A program made the position numbers and the translations under genes. The notes under the pieces are model-generated. The model did no database searches and was not told the DNA's origin. It saw nothing but the letters and a program-made list of their open reading frames with translations. A stretch of DNA of 25,693 nt from an uncultured Selenomonas sp. (GTDB lineage Bacteria; Bacillota; Negativicutes; Selenomonadales; Selenomonadaceae), in assembly GCA_938045435.1 (NCBI GenBank), contig CALIBA010000218.1:1-25693 (forward strand), given 5' to 3'. The stretch's first letter is position 1; every line of letters starts with the position of its first letter. Positions 14,998 to 23,897 of this stretch are shown here, one piece after another.

Positions 14998-16062
14998 TTA
15001 GGCCTCCCCCTTCAAAAACACCGTAATCTGCTGCTCGGTGACGGCACGCATATCCGCCCCGTTCTGCCATGCTTTTGCCCACTCTACCGTTTTTTGAACG
15101 GCGCTCTCGATGTGCCAGCGGGGACGCCAGCCGAACGCGATGCGCAGTTTGGAGCAGTCGAGTTTCAAAAAGTGCGCTTCGTGCGGACCGTCCGCTGTAC
15201 GCGCCTCCCAATGCACCCCATCGCCCCATGCACGGCAAAAGAGTTCTGCCAGTGCGCCCGTCGTCACACAGTCCGCATCATCGGGGCCGACATTCCATGC
15301 AGAGGCGTATGCGGCATCCTCGCACTGACGCACTGCGAGCATCAGATAGGCGGTGAGCGGCTCTAAGACATGCTGATAGGGACGCGTCGAGTGGGGGCTG
15401 CGAATGGCGATGGTATCCCCCCGTACCGCCGAGCGAATGCAGTCGGGGATGATGCGGTCGGGGGCAAAGTCCCCGCCGCCGATGACGTTGCCCGCGCGTG
15501 CACTGGAAAGACGCACCTGCCCGTCCGAAAAAAAGCTCTGCCGATAACTGTAAACGGCAATCTCGGCACAGCTCTTGCTCGCAGAGTATGGATCATAGCC
15601 CATGAGCGGCTCATTCTCACGGTAGCCCCATGCCCATTCCTTGTTCTCATAGACCTTATCCGTCGTCACGACGAGCACAGAGCGCACCGTGTCCGTCCTG
15701 CGCACACACTCAAGCAGATGGACGGTGCCCATCACATTTGCCGCAAAGGTATCGACGGGGATGCGATAGCTCTCGCGCACGATGGGCTGTGCCGCGAGGT
15801 GAAAGACGACCTCCGGACGCGCCGCATCAAACGCACGGGAAAGCGCCGCAAAATCGCGCACATCGCCGCGTATATCGTCTATCTCAGAGAGTACCCCGAG
15901 CCGACAGAGTGCCTCCTTTCCACCCTCTGTCGGCGCCGCAAGAGAAAATCCCGTCACCTTTGCCCCCGCCCGCAAGAGCAGCAGGGCGAGCCACATCCCC
16001 TTAAAGCCCGTATGTCCCGTGATGAGCACGCGCTTTCCTCTGTAAAACTCAAGTTCTTTCAT
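14998..16062 (-). CDS. rfbG: CDP-glucose 4,6-dehydratase
   Basis: A 354-aa short-chain dehydrogenase/reductase of the extended type. It converts CDP-glucose to CDP-4-keto-6-deoxyglucose, the entry step to 3,6-dideoxyhexoses and other deoxysugars of surface polysaccharide. The NAD-binding motif is GHTGFKG at 16-22. The catalytic residues are T134-D135 and Y159-x3-K163 (YSASK). DKVYENKEW and GGGDFAPDRIIPD are typical of this enzyme and set it apart from dTDP-glucose dehydratase. The open frame continues upstream to 16521, but AGGGGAGCGG lies about 8 bases before ATG 16062, which begins the usual N-terminus (MKELEFYRGKRVLITG). No glucose-1-phosphate cytidylyltransferase or downstream sugar gene is adjacent, so this is a detached copy. 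Confidence 0.93.
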   Translation of the reverse strand: MKELEFYRGKRVLITGHTGFKGMWLALLLLRAGAKVTGFSLAAPTEGGKEALCRLGVLSEIDDIRGDVRDFAALSRAFDAARPEVVFHLAAQPIVRESYRIPVDTFAANVMGTVHLLECVRRTDTVRSVLVVTTDKVYENKEWAWGYRENEPLMGYDPYSASKSCAEIAVYSYRQSFFSDGQVRLSSARAGNVIGGGDFAPDRIIPDCIRSAVRGDTIAIRSPHSTRPYQHVLEPLTAYLMLAVRQCEDAAYASAWNVGPDDADCVTTGALAELFCRAWGDGVHWEARTADGPHEAHFLKLDCSKLRIAFGWRPRWHIESAVQKTVEWAKAWQNGADMRAVTEQQITVFLKGEA

Positions 16063-16158
16063 CTGTACCCGCTCCCCTGCTTCTAACAGCATTCGCTGAT
16101 GTTCTGAATAACTCCAGTTTAACACAGACCCTATTGTTCGTAAATCTAGGAATTTCTC

Positions 16159-16181
16159 CACCCATCCCATAAATATGGGTG
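16159..16181. promoter_or_regulatory. Inverted repeat between rfbG and drmA
   Basis: CACCCAT (16159-16165) and ATGGGTG (16175-16181) form one dyad, and CCCATA (16166-16171) and TATGGG (16174-16179) a second overlapping one. It lies in the divergent 201-base gap upstream of both genes and could be an operator. No regulator is identified. Confidence 0.3.
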
Positions 16182-16263
16182 CTCGACAGTAGACATGTCT
16201 ATCAATATGGATTATACTTGCTTCGTATTGGAAAAACGTACAAGAAAGACAAGGGAGGCCTAT

Positions 16264-19200
16264 ATGGAAAAGGATATACCGCAGGCGATGATTGCCGCCC
16301 GCAGCGCATATATCGCAGCGCTCCGCGCCGCGCTTTTGGGCCCCGGAGCGGAAGGGGCTCTGCCGGATGCGGCGCATGAACTGATTGACACCTCTCCGAT
16401 CAGCCAATACAGCATCGGCATTCTGTTTCCACAGGAGCATCTCGCGTGCCATGACAGCGAGGCTGCGCTCTCCTTCTATGCGGGTGCATCTGCCGACAGC
16501 GGCAGGGCATCCGTACCGCACTATCGCAAACGCGCCCTAGAGGAGGGCACGGATGAAAGTCTCGATGATGCGCTCAATATGTCCACACAGTATACGCCCT
16601 CCTCCATGGGCATGACGTTCCTTGTGCGCGGTATATGCAGTGCTGTGCGCGGCAAGGTCTCCTATGCAACCTATCGCCGCGCACGCCCCACAGACTGCCG
16701 CGTCCCCTGCACGCTCCCTACGGGCTATGTCATGACAGCGCCGTACACAGCGCTCGTCTCCTATGACAGGGATGCGGGGGTGCTGCACCTCAAGAGAGCC
16801 ATCACAGAAGATGAGCAGAAGGCGCTCCTGCAAAAGACCCCTGCGGGACATGAGGCAGATGAAACGCTAAGAGCATGTCTGCGCCGCCTGTATGTCTATC
16901 AGCGGCAGGGCTATGTGCGTGAGCCTCATACACCTCCTGCTTTTACGGCAGATTTTTCCGGCGGGCAGGATGCTGTAAGGGCAGCCCTGCAAACGAACGG
17001 AACTGCATCAGCGCACATCGTCGCAATGCGCAAGCACCTCGGCGAGCATCTGTGGTCGGTCACGGTCATGCTCGTAAATGCGCAGCATATGGAGGGGGCG
17101 GAGGGGGCAAGGCCCGCCAGCTGCCTTTTTCAACCGCACCTTGAAATTGATACGCAGCAGAATGATTTTGTCCTGGTGGATTCCGGCAGTCTCATCGACC
17201 CGTGCGGCATGAATGAGGAGGAGGATGCGCTTGCCCTGCTCTATCGGCACAAGAAGTCCTACGGCACAGGCCTTGGCACTGCGGTGGACTGGGCCGTAGA
17301 TGAAGCGGGACACGGCAGGATCTGGACTGATTTCTTCCCTGCAGTACAGGTGCCGCCCATGGATTTTTCCCTGCCGCCCAATGGGCGCATACAGGAAAAC
17401 GAGCTGTCCATGAAGTATCTCTCCGATCTGACCGCGGCGCACAAGGAGGAGCAGCTCGCCTCGTTGTGCGCTCTGACGGATCTCTATGCAGCATGGATTG
17501 CTGCGCAGCGCACACAGGCCCAGACGCTTGCCCCACGGTACACGGCGGCAGCAGCTCGGCATATCGATGGGTGCATGTGTGCCTGTGCACGGATGCGTGC
17601 GGGGCTTAAAACGCTCCGTCAAAATGCAGCCGCTTACGCCGCGTTTACACTGGCGAATCGGGCGATGTTCATGCAGCGCCTGCACGGCGCCGCGCAGGCA
17701 AAAATGGCTGCCGTGCGGGCAGACAGGTACCCGGATGATGCGGACATCGCCGCATGGCTCAGCGCGATGGACTACCGCGCGGCATCGGATGAAAAGGCGC
17801 GGTGGCGCCCGTTCCAAATCGCTTTTTTCCTTATGAACATCGATGCCATCACAGACCCCACCGCTCCCACACGTGACCTGATTGATCTCATCTGGTTCCC
17901 GACCGGCGGCGGCAAGACGGAGGCGTATCTCGGGCTGACGGCATTTACGATTTTTTACCGCAGACTGGCATACCCTGGGGAGGCCGATGGCACTGCGGTC
18001 ATCATGCGCTATACGCTGCGCCTTTTGGCAGCACAGCAGTTCACGAGAGCCGCGACGCTCATCTGCGCCTGTGAACTGATCCGGCGGGATACAGGGCTGG
18101 CACCGACATGCGCACCTGTGTATCCGCTCGGCAGTGCGCCCATCTCCATCGGGCTGTGGATTGGCGGCATGCACACGCCCAACACGGTGGGCGGCAAGGA
18201 CGGCGCGGCAGAGCACCTAGATGCCCTCCTCAAGAGTACGCCCCAAAATGTGCGGAGTGAGAAGGAATGGCACTACAAATTCCAAGTGCTCAAATGTCCA
18301 TGGTGCGGCACAAAGCTCGTACAAGATACTGACTGTCAGCAGCATCTGATCGGTGCATGGGGCTGCCGGATCGATGCGGCGCAGCAGCATTTCTCCATGT
18401 ACTGCCCGCATCCGCACTGTCCATTCCACGATGCGCTGCCGATTCAGGTCGTGGATGAGGAGCTATACCGCACGCCGCCGACGCTTTTGTTTGGGACGGT
18501 GGATAAATTCGCCATGCTGCCGTGGAACGGACAGATCGGCGCTTTTTTCGCCACAGACAGTACAAACCGTACACCGGAGCTGATCATTCAAGATGAGTTG
18601 CATCTCATTTCCGGCGCACTCGGGACGATGGTCGGCCTCTTTGAAACTGCTGTCGATGCGCTCTGTGCGCAAAAGGGCATTGCCCCGAAAATCATCGCAT
18701 CGACGGCGACCATCCGCCACGCAAAGGAGCAGTGTGCGGCACTCTACAATCGGGACGTCGCGCAGTTTCCCCCGCCAGGGCTTTGCGCTGCGGATTCATT
18801 CTTTGCAAAAGAATCCGTCCTCGCCCCGGAGCGCGGTGTCTATGGCCGTGTATATGTGGGGTTTATGCCATCCGGAAAGACCCGCGCCATGCTTGAGGTA
18901 CACGCCGTTGCCGCGCTCTTGCAATGCATTGCTGCGGCAGATCTTCCCGAGGAGGTCAAGGACAAGTTTTGGACGCTCACGGTGTATTTCAACAATCTCA
19001 AAGACCTTGGCAGTGCATCCTCTCTCATCGCGGACGATGTGACGGACAAGATGCGGGATATTGCCATGCGCCTTGGCGTGCCGCGGCGCACACCTCTGCG
19101 GATGAACGAACTCACCAGCCGCGTGTCGATGACAGAGCTTGGCGAAACGCTCGATCAACTGGAACGCATCACCTACACAGCGGCGAACCGTCAGCGGCAC

Positions 19201-19929
19201 CGCTATGCCTCAGATCTTGTGCTCGCGACCAATATGATCTCCGTTGGGATTGATGTAGCGCGGCTGAGTGTGATGCTGATGGAGGGGCAGCCGAAACTGA
19301 CCAGCGAGTATATCCAAGCCTCCAGCCGCGTGGGGCGCTCCCATCCGGGACTGGTGTTCGTGCAGTACGACGCCGCACGCAGCCGGGACCGTTCACACTA
19401 CGAGCAGTTTTGTGCCTACCATGCGTCGTTTTACCGCTTCGTCGAGCCAACGGGCGCCACGCCGTTTTCACGGCCTGCCCGTGCGCGGGCGCTGCACTCT
19501 GTCCTCATCGCACTCCTGCGGCAAAGGGAGGGACTCATCAGCGATGCGTCCGCCACGGATTTCGATGCCCATGCCTTTGCTGACACAATTGCAGACATCG
19601 AAGCTTTTATCATCAAACGTGCAGAGGGCATCGAGGCACGTTTGGGCGGTGCAGCGGGCGCCAATGTGCACGAACTGCGTGCAGAGATCCGCGCCTTCTT
19701 TGCCCTGTGGCAGCGCCTTGCAAAAGAGAGCCGGGAAACCGCTCCTGATAAGAAGCTGTATTTTGGGCGGCGCTTCATGCGAAAGCCGCCCACTGCAGGA
19801 GCGCGGCGCCTCCTGCGGCAGTATAAATCTGAGGGAGACGACCCCGCCATCGAGACGCTGACCTCAATGCGCAGTGTGGATACAGGTGCACGCGGGAGCG
19901 TCCTCATCTGGGAGGATTCCGATGGATAA
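16264..19929 (+). CDS. drmA: DrmA-like helicase (DISARM family)
   Basis: A 1221-aa SF2-type helicase matching DrmA of DISARM anti-phage systems. The roughly 500-residue N-terminal part has no motif I can name. The helicase core has Walker A PTGGGKT (546-552), the Walker B variant DELH (777-780), ASTAT as motif III and QASSRVGR (1018-1025) as motif VI, with ATNMISVGIDVARLSVM before it. A zinc ribbon is inserted between the Walker motifs: CPWC at 678-681 and CPHPHC at 714-719. DrmA with DrmB is reported to load on and block entry of unmodified phage DNA. AAGGGAGG (16251-16258) 5 bases before ATG 16264 is much better than anything before the upstream in-frame ATG 16195. drmB overlaps its stop by 8 bases, so the two are co-translated. 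Confidence 0.88.
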   Translation: MEKDIPQAMIAARSAYIAALRAALLGPGAEGALPDAAHELIDTSPISQYSIGILFPQEHLACHDSEAALSFYAGASADSGRASVPHYRKRALEEGTDESLDDALNMSTQYTPSSMGMTFLVRGICSAVRGKVSYATYRRARPTDCRVPCTLPTGYVMTAPYTALVSYDRDAGVLHLKRAITEDEQKALLQKTPAGHEADETLRACLRRLYVYQRQGYVREPHTPPAFTADFSGGQDAVRAALQTNGTASAHIVAMRKHLGEHLWSVTVMLVNAQHMEGAEGARPASCLFQPHLEIDTQQNDFVLVDSGSLIDPCGMNEEEDALALLYRHKKSYGTGLGTAVDWAVDEAGHGRIWTDFFPAVQVPPMDFSLPPNGRIQENELSMKYLSDLTAAHKEEQLASLCALTDLYAAWIAAQRTQAQTLAPRYTAAAARHIDGCMCACARMRAGLKTLRQNAAAYAAFTLANRAMFMQRLHGAAQAKMAAVRADRYPDDADIAAWLSAMDYRAASDEKARWRPFQIAFFLMNIDAITDPTAPTRDLIDLIWFPTGGGKTEAYLGLTAFTIFYRRLAYPGEADGTAVIMRYTLRLLAAQQFTRAATLICACELIRRDTGLAPTCAPVYPLGSAPISIGLWIGGMHTPNTVGGKDGAAEHLDALLKSTPQNVRSEKEWHYKFQVLKCPWCGTKLVQDTDCQQHLIGAWGCRIDAAQQHFSMYCPHPHCPFHDALPIQVVDEELYRTPPTLLFGTVDKFAMLPWNGQIGAFFATDSTNRTPELIIQDELHLISGALGTMVGLFETAVDALCAQKGIAPKIIASTATIRHAKEQCAALYNRDVAQFPPPGLCAADSFFAKESVLAPERGVYGRVYVGFMPSGKTRAMLEVHAVAALLQCIAAADLPEEVKDKFWTLTVYFNNLKDLGSASSLIADDVTDKMRDIAMRLGVPRRTPLRMNELTSRVSMTELGETLDQLERITYTAANRQRHRYASDLVLATNMISVGIDVARLSVMLMEGQPKLTSEYIQASSRVGRSHPGLVFVQYDAARSRDRSHYEQFCAYHASFYRFVEPTGATPFSRPARARALHSVLIALLRQREGLISDASATDFDAHAFADTIADIEAFIIKRAEGIEARLGGAAGANVHELRAEIRAFFALWQRLAKESRETAPDKKLYFGRRFMRKPPTAGARRLLRQYKSEGDDPAIETLTSMRSVDTGARGSVLIWEDSDG

Positions 19930-21766
19930 AAAACCTGTCTCCTGGTTCCTCAAAGGGGATGTCTATACCGTACGTGCCGCACAGGCGGTGCTCCGTTTCG
20001 GTCCCGGCGCAATGACGGACTTTCCCGCGCAAACCCTCGTCACGGCCGCGCCGGAATACTGGAAAAAAATAACGCCCATCCACGATGAGCGATTCGCACG
20101 GGCACTCGGCGTGGATTATTTTGCAGTGCCCGAACATATCACCTACGAGCGCTTTCCGGTGTGGTATCTGTGTCCCGTGTGCCGCACATTCCAGCCGCTC
20201 ACAAAGTGGATTGCCGCATATCGAAAACACGCAGCGGCAGAGGATCTCAAGAAGGATCCGCATATGGTACACCGCCTCCGCTGCACTGCGTGCAATAAGA
20301 ACCTCATCCCCGCCCGTATTGTGACCATATGCGAAAAGGGGCATCTCAATGATTTCCCGTGGGTCGCGTGGGTGCATGCACGCGCGGGGCGCACCATCTG
20401 CGCGGCACCACAGCTGCGTCTTAGTACGAAAGCCGCCGGAGTGTCCGGTCTTGACGGGCTTATCGTCTCCTGTGCCTGTGGTGCGCGTACCTCACTAAAA
20501 GGCGCGTTTGAGCCGGATATTTTCAAAAAACTCGCACAAGCACATCCCGGCTTTGGCTTCCAGTGTGCGGGGCACCATCCCTTTCGGCACGAGAAAGAGC
20601 ACTGCACCTGCCATCCGAGGACGGTGCAGCGCGGCGCATCCTCCGTCTATTTCCCCGTCCTCTGCAACTCCCTTGTCATCCCGCCGTACGCCGATCGGCT
20701 CAATGTGAGAATCGAGCAGAGCCACACTTTCGCCACGCTCACCTCAGATATGGCGCAGTGTGACGCCGATGCGCGCACCGAAATCGTGCAGCAGAAGCTC
20801 GCTGCGTGGGCAGATGCTCTCGCAAAGGAACTGCACGCACCGCAGACAGAGATTATAAAAATCCTACGGCGCAAATATATGCCCCCCGCAAAAGAACACA
20901 GCGGCCTGCCCGGCACGTCATATCGCTATGAGGAGTATATGGCACTGAGCGGGAAAACCCCTGCGGGCAAAATGTCGAGCCTCGGCGATTTCTCCCGTGA
21001 GGCGATGGACACAGCGGCCTACGGGGTGCCGCACATCAGCGCTATTTCCCTCATCGACAAAGTGCGCGTGGTCAATGCCCTCGTTGGATTTTCGCGGATT
21101 CAGCCAACGACAGGACCCGGCGGCAGCGGCTTTGTCCCCATCAAGGGAGAGAAGGAGCACTTTTATCCCGCCTACGAGGTACGCGGCGAGGGCATCTTTA
21201 TCGCACTGGACGCGCGTGCCATCGCGGACTGGACACAACGCCATCCAAGCCTCTCTGTACGTGCCGCAGGCATCAGTGCGCACTACAACGAAACGCTGCG
21301 CGGCAAGACCTGTCCACGCACCATCACCCCCGGATTTCTCATGCTGCACACACTCGCCCACCTGCTGATTGCACAGCTCAGTTTTTCCTGCGGCTACAAC
21401 ACGGCCTCTCTGAGCGAACGCATCTACTATGCCGAGGAGGCGCAGGAGCAAATGTCCGGCGTATTCATCTATACCGCCAGCGGCGATGCCGAAGGGACGC
21501 TCGGCGGGCTGGTGCGGCAGGGACGCGCTGATACATTCCCGCACATCCTCCGGCAGGCGCTGCGCCGCGCCACGGTCTGCTCCAATGATCCCGTATGCAG
21601 CACGAGCAACGGGCAGGGACGGGATGCGCTCAATCTCGCCGCCTGTCATGCGTGTGTCCTGCTCCCTGAGACCTGCTGTGAGGAGGGGAACACACTGCTT
21701 GACCGCAGTATGCTGATCGGCACCTACGAGGAGCCGGAAATCGGGTTCTGGCGGGACTTTTGCTAG
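19922..21766 (+). CDS. drmB: DrmB-like DUF1998 protein (DISARM family)
   Basis: A 614-aa protein with the DUF1998 C-terminal domain that marks DrmB. Many Cys/His pairs suggest zinc knuckles: CPVC, CTAC, CEKGH, CACG and a CTCHP cluster in the first 240 residues. The DUF1998 region has HTLAHLLIAQLSFSCGYNTA, then SERIYYA, GVFIYTASGDAEGTLGGL, and ends with ACHACVLLPETCCEEGN and LLDRSML. DrmB forms a complex with DrmA in known systems. GGGAGGA 5 bases before ATG 19922 fixes the start, which overlaps the drmA stop (ATGGATAA). No drmC (phospholipase-D type), drmD, drmE or drm methylase follows; the next gene is a convergent glycoside hydrolase. A short GC-rich dyad (21768-21782) right after the stop has no T-tract. 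Confidence 0.88.
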   Translation: MDKKPVSWFLKGDVYTVRAAQAVLRFGPGAMTDFPAQTLVTAAPEYWKKITPIHDERFARALGVDYFAVPEHITYERFPVWYLCPVCRTFQPLTKWIAAYRKHAAAEDLKKDPHMVHRLRCTACNKNLIPARIVTICEKGHLNDFPWVAWVHARAGRTICAAPQLRLSTKAAGVSGLDGLIVSCACGARTSLKGAFEPDIFKKLAQAHPGFGFQCAGHHPFRHEKEHCTCHPRTVQRGASSVYFPVLCNSLVIPPYADRLNVRIEQSHTFATLTSDMAQCDADARTEIVQQKLAAWADALAKELHAPQTEIIKILRRKYMPPAKEHSGLPGTSYRYEEYMALSGKTPAGKMSSLGDFSREAMDTAAYGVPHISAISLIDKVRVVNALVGFSRIQPTTGPGGSGFVPIKGEKEHFYPAYEVRGEGIFIALDARAIADWTQRHPSLSVRAAGISAHYNETLRGKTCPRTITPGFLMLHTLAHLLIAQLSFSCGYNTASLSERIYYAEEAQEQMSGVFIYTASGDAEGTLGGLVRQGRADTFPHILRQALRRATVCSNDPVCSTSNGQGRDALNLAACHACVLLPETCCEEGNTLLDRSMLIGTYEEPEIGFWRDFC

Positions 21767-21847
21767 CGGCGGCGCAGCGCCGCACTTTGTCCAATGCAAC
21801 AGACAAAGAGCACGATCTGCCCTGCACTGCTCCTCATCAAACGCCAG

Positions 21848-23212
21848 CTATTCCTGCACGGGCACGGGCAGTTCATGCCACGCCCCAAGCCCCCCCGCAA
21901 AGAGAGATGTCTGTTCGTTGTAGTAGTCAATAAAGCCATCGACCAGCTCATGCCCGCGAGTCTCACTCACCATAAAGGGCTGATAAAAATTCTTCTCCTC
22001 CTGCTCAAAATTCGCCCATGTCATAAAGTATGGCATATGGTGTCGCCGCACCACGGCGGCGACGCTGCGCGTCCAGTGCGGATCATCGTTTCCCGTCAGC
22101 GCCAATCCGCCACCCGCCATATGCACGCCCACCTCGGTGAGCGCTGGACATTTGCCATGTGCCTGCGCTGCCTGCTCCACGAGCGCTGCTGCACACTCTA
22201 GTTCCTTTAGAAACGCCGCCGTATCGCCGTCATCGTCATAGGCATCAAAGCCAAAGACATCGACGTACGCATCCCCGGGGTAACGGTTCATATAGTCTGC
22301 CTCTGCGGCAAAGGGCGCATGAGGAGAATAGACATAGAGCACATTGTGCACGCCGCGCACATCCCGCAGATAGTGGACGGTATACCGCCACAACGCTATA
22401 TAGTCCGCACCGTCTGTATGTCGCACGCCCCACCAGAACCAATCCCCGCTGTGCTCGTGGAGGGGGCGAAAGAGCACAGGTATCCCATGCGCCTCCATCC
22501 GCACAAGGAAATCCGCGACCATATCGAGATACGCCGTATACACGGCATGGAGGTCGCCGCCCGGCACGCAGCGGTGCAAAGTCCTGCCCGAGAGATCATC
22601 CGGAGAGTAGCCGGAAAAGTCATAGCGTCCATGGAGCTTTGGCCGCTTCGCCACGCGGGCGAAGTTCGGCATATGCATGGAGAGGGTCAGCAGCGCCCCC
22701 TCATCGGACGCCTGCACGGCAATCTGCTCCAGTTTATTAAGATGCGTCATGCCCGCCGTGCGCTCTATCTCCGTCAGTGCCAGCTCCTCGCCCGTCAAGG
22801 AGAGCGCATCAAGACCCACAAGACCCGCGAGCGCCCCCGTCATGTCCTTCGTATCGGAGTTCGTCCCGCTCTGCACGCGGAAGAATTTATGGTGCGCGTC
22901 GTTTTGGTGCCCATAGACGGCATACTCCATACGCCCGAGCGCCACGAGGTAGGCGTAGAGCTGACGCGTCTTTGCATCTGCTGCGCCGTCCACGAGATGC
23001 ACCGCCCGCGGCGCATGGGCAGTGAGCGCCGCAAGGGTCGGCGCGTCGCTTTCTGCCTTTGCCGCATCGGGCAGCACCGTTCGCATGCGATAGACAGCAT
23101 CATCTGCATCATCGACGGGATCCGCCGCCGTACTCCCCTGTAAAAGCCCGCAAAGGGCGCAGGCAGCAACAAGCACGCGCGGCGCCCTATTCATCGCACA
23201 ATACGTTTTCAT
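21848..23212 (-). CDS. Secreted GH26 beta-mannanase
   Basis: A 454-aa glycoside hydrolase of family 26, most likely an endo-beta-1,4-mannanase. A signal peptide ends near residue 30 (LLQGSTAAD). The acid/base Glu is E253 in FRPLHEHSGDWFWWG and the nucleophile is E360 in ALTEVG, both in the expected family contexts. GHQNDAHHK at 101-109 is also typical of the GH26 barrel start. There is no carbohydrate-binding or dockerin domain. ATG 23212 has GGGGGA very close (3 bases). ATG 23194 is an alternative with a poorer site, and both keep the signal peptide. It lies 61 bases after the amidase gene on the same strand but has its own extended -10, so it may be partly independent of that pair. Confidence 0.9.
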   Translation of the reverse strand: MKTYCAMNRAPRVLVAACALCGLLQGSTAADPVDDADDAVYRMRTVLPDAAKAESDAPTLAALTAHAPRAVHLVDGAADAKTRQLYAYLVALGRMEYAVYGHQNDAHHKFFRVQSGTNSDTKDMTGALAGLVGLDALSLTGEELALTEIERTAGMTHLNKLEQIAVQASDEGALLTLSMHMPNFARVAKRPKLHGRYDFSGYSPDDLSGRTLHRCVPGGDLHAVYTAYLDMVADFLVRMEAHGIPVLFRPLHEHSGDWFWWGVRHTDGADYIALWRYTVHYLRDVRGVHNVLYVYSPHAPFAAEADYMNRYPGDAYVDVFGFDAYDDDGDTAAFLKELECAAALVEQAAQAHGKCPALTEVGVHMAGGGLALTGNDDPHWTRSVAAVVRRHHMPYFMTWANFEQEEKNFYQPFMVSETRGHELVDGFIDYYNEQTSLFAGGLGAWHELPVPVQE

Positions 23213-23226
23213 CGTCCCCCATCTTT

Positions 23227-23238
23227 GATAAAATTATC
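23227..23238. promoter_or_regulatory. Palindrome in the mannanase leader
   Basis: GATAAAATTATC is a dyad (GATAA/TTATC) just downstream of the predicted -10, where a repressor would block initiation. The cognate factor is unknown. Confidence 0.3.
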
Positions 23239-23246
23239 TTGCGCAT

Positions 23247-23255
23247 AGTATAGCA
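23247..23255 (-). promoter_or_regulatory. Extended -10 promoter of the mannanase gene
   Basis: On the minus strand TGCTATACT, with TATACT at 23252-23247 and a weak TGACAT 18 bases upstream, inside the 61-base gap after the amidase. Confidence 0.45.
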
Positions 23256-23273
23256 CAAGCGTGCAATCGTATG

Positions 23274-23897
23274 TCACCCCCATAGCGCCACTTGATACCA
23301 GAGCGCCTTTCCGCGCAGGACATCGCCGCCGCGCGTACCGCCCGATGTCCACGGGTTAAAACAGGGGCTTTCCGCTGTGCCAAGGTACTCCAAATCCCAG
23401 CGCTCACAGCCATGTTTTGGCCCATACGGTGCATGGGGCGTGAGACCGTCCTCATTGTCAGCGGCCTCCCCGTGTGTCATGACGTGTACTGGATCAATGG
23501 GCAGCTGAAGCCCTGCGGCAAGGGCTGCACTCGCCTGCGCCATGGCCTCAATCTGCAGGGCGGTCGGCGGCTCCTGCCCAAGTCCCTCCGTCCCCGCCTG
23601 TGCGCAGCCAAGCAGACACAGGCTGACGCTCCCGCTGTTGCGCAGATAGGTTGCCGCCAGTACATCATCAAGCGCCCCGTCGCGGATGACATAGACCGCA
23701 CCGTCCGCATCAATCTGCACATGGTAATCCTCGAAAAACTGTCCATAGTGGCCTGCCGACCAGTGCAGGTACAGCTTGACACTGCGCCCATAGCGCGCGG
23801 CGGCACGCGTGAGCGAGGGGGTGTACAGCACCCCGAGGTGTGCCAGTTCCTGCAATGTGATGCGCCGCATCGCAGCGGCGGGCAAAGCGCAACTCAC
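23274..23897 (-). CDS. N-acetylmuramoyl-L-alanine amidase (phage-type)
   Basis: A 207-aa amidase-2/PGRP-type enzyme that cuts the bond between MurNAc and L-Ala in peptidoglycan. The zinc-site region is visible: LHWSAGHYGQF with the first His, FEDYHVQID, then VMTHGEAADNEDG with a second His. The N-terminus (MRRITLQELAHLGVL) is like that of phage endolysins, and there is no signal peptide, so export would need the holin-like partner or another route. The start is GTG 23897: AGGAGG lies 7 bases before it and the GTG overlaps the upstream stop as GTGA, the classic coupled arrangement. The open frame further upstream (to 24215) is antisense/overlap artefact. It forms a pair with the small membrane protein before it, like a prophage lysis cassette, but no other phage gene is near. 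Confidence 0.82.
   Translation of the reverse strand: MSCALPAAAMRRITLQELAHLGVLYTPSLTRAAARYGRSVKLYLHWSAGHYGQFFEDYHVQIDADGAVYVIRDGALDDVLAATYLRNSGSVSLCLLGCAQAGTEGLGQEPPTALQIEAMAQASAALAAGLQLPIDPVHVMTHGEAADNEDGLTPHAPYGPKHGCERWDLEYLGTAESPCFNPWTSGGTRGGDVLRGKALWYQVALWG

Noticed and set aside
16063..16521. N-terminal extension of the CDP-glucose dehydratase frame
   Set aside because: The extension overlaps the divergent drmA start, has no family similarity, and a good ribosome site precedes ATG 16062.
17008..18216. A 402-codon frame antisense to drmA
   Set aside because: The plus-strand helicase motifs are unambiguous; this frame is Cys/Arg/His-rich noise.
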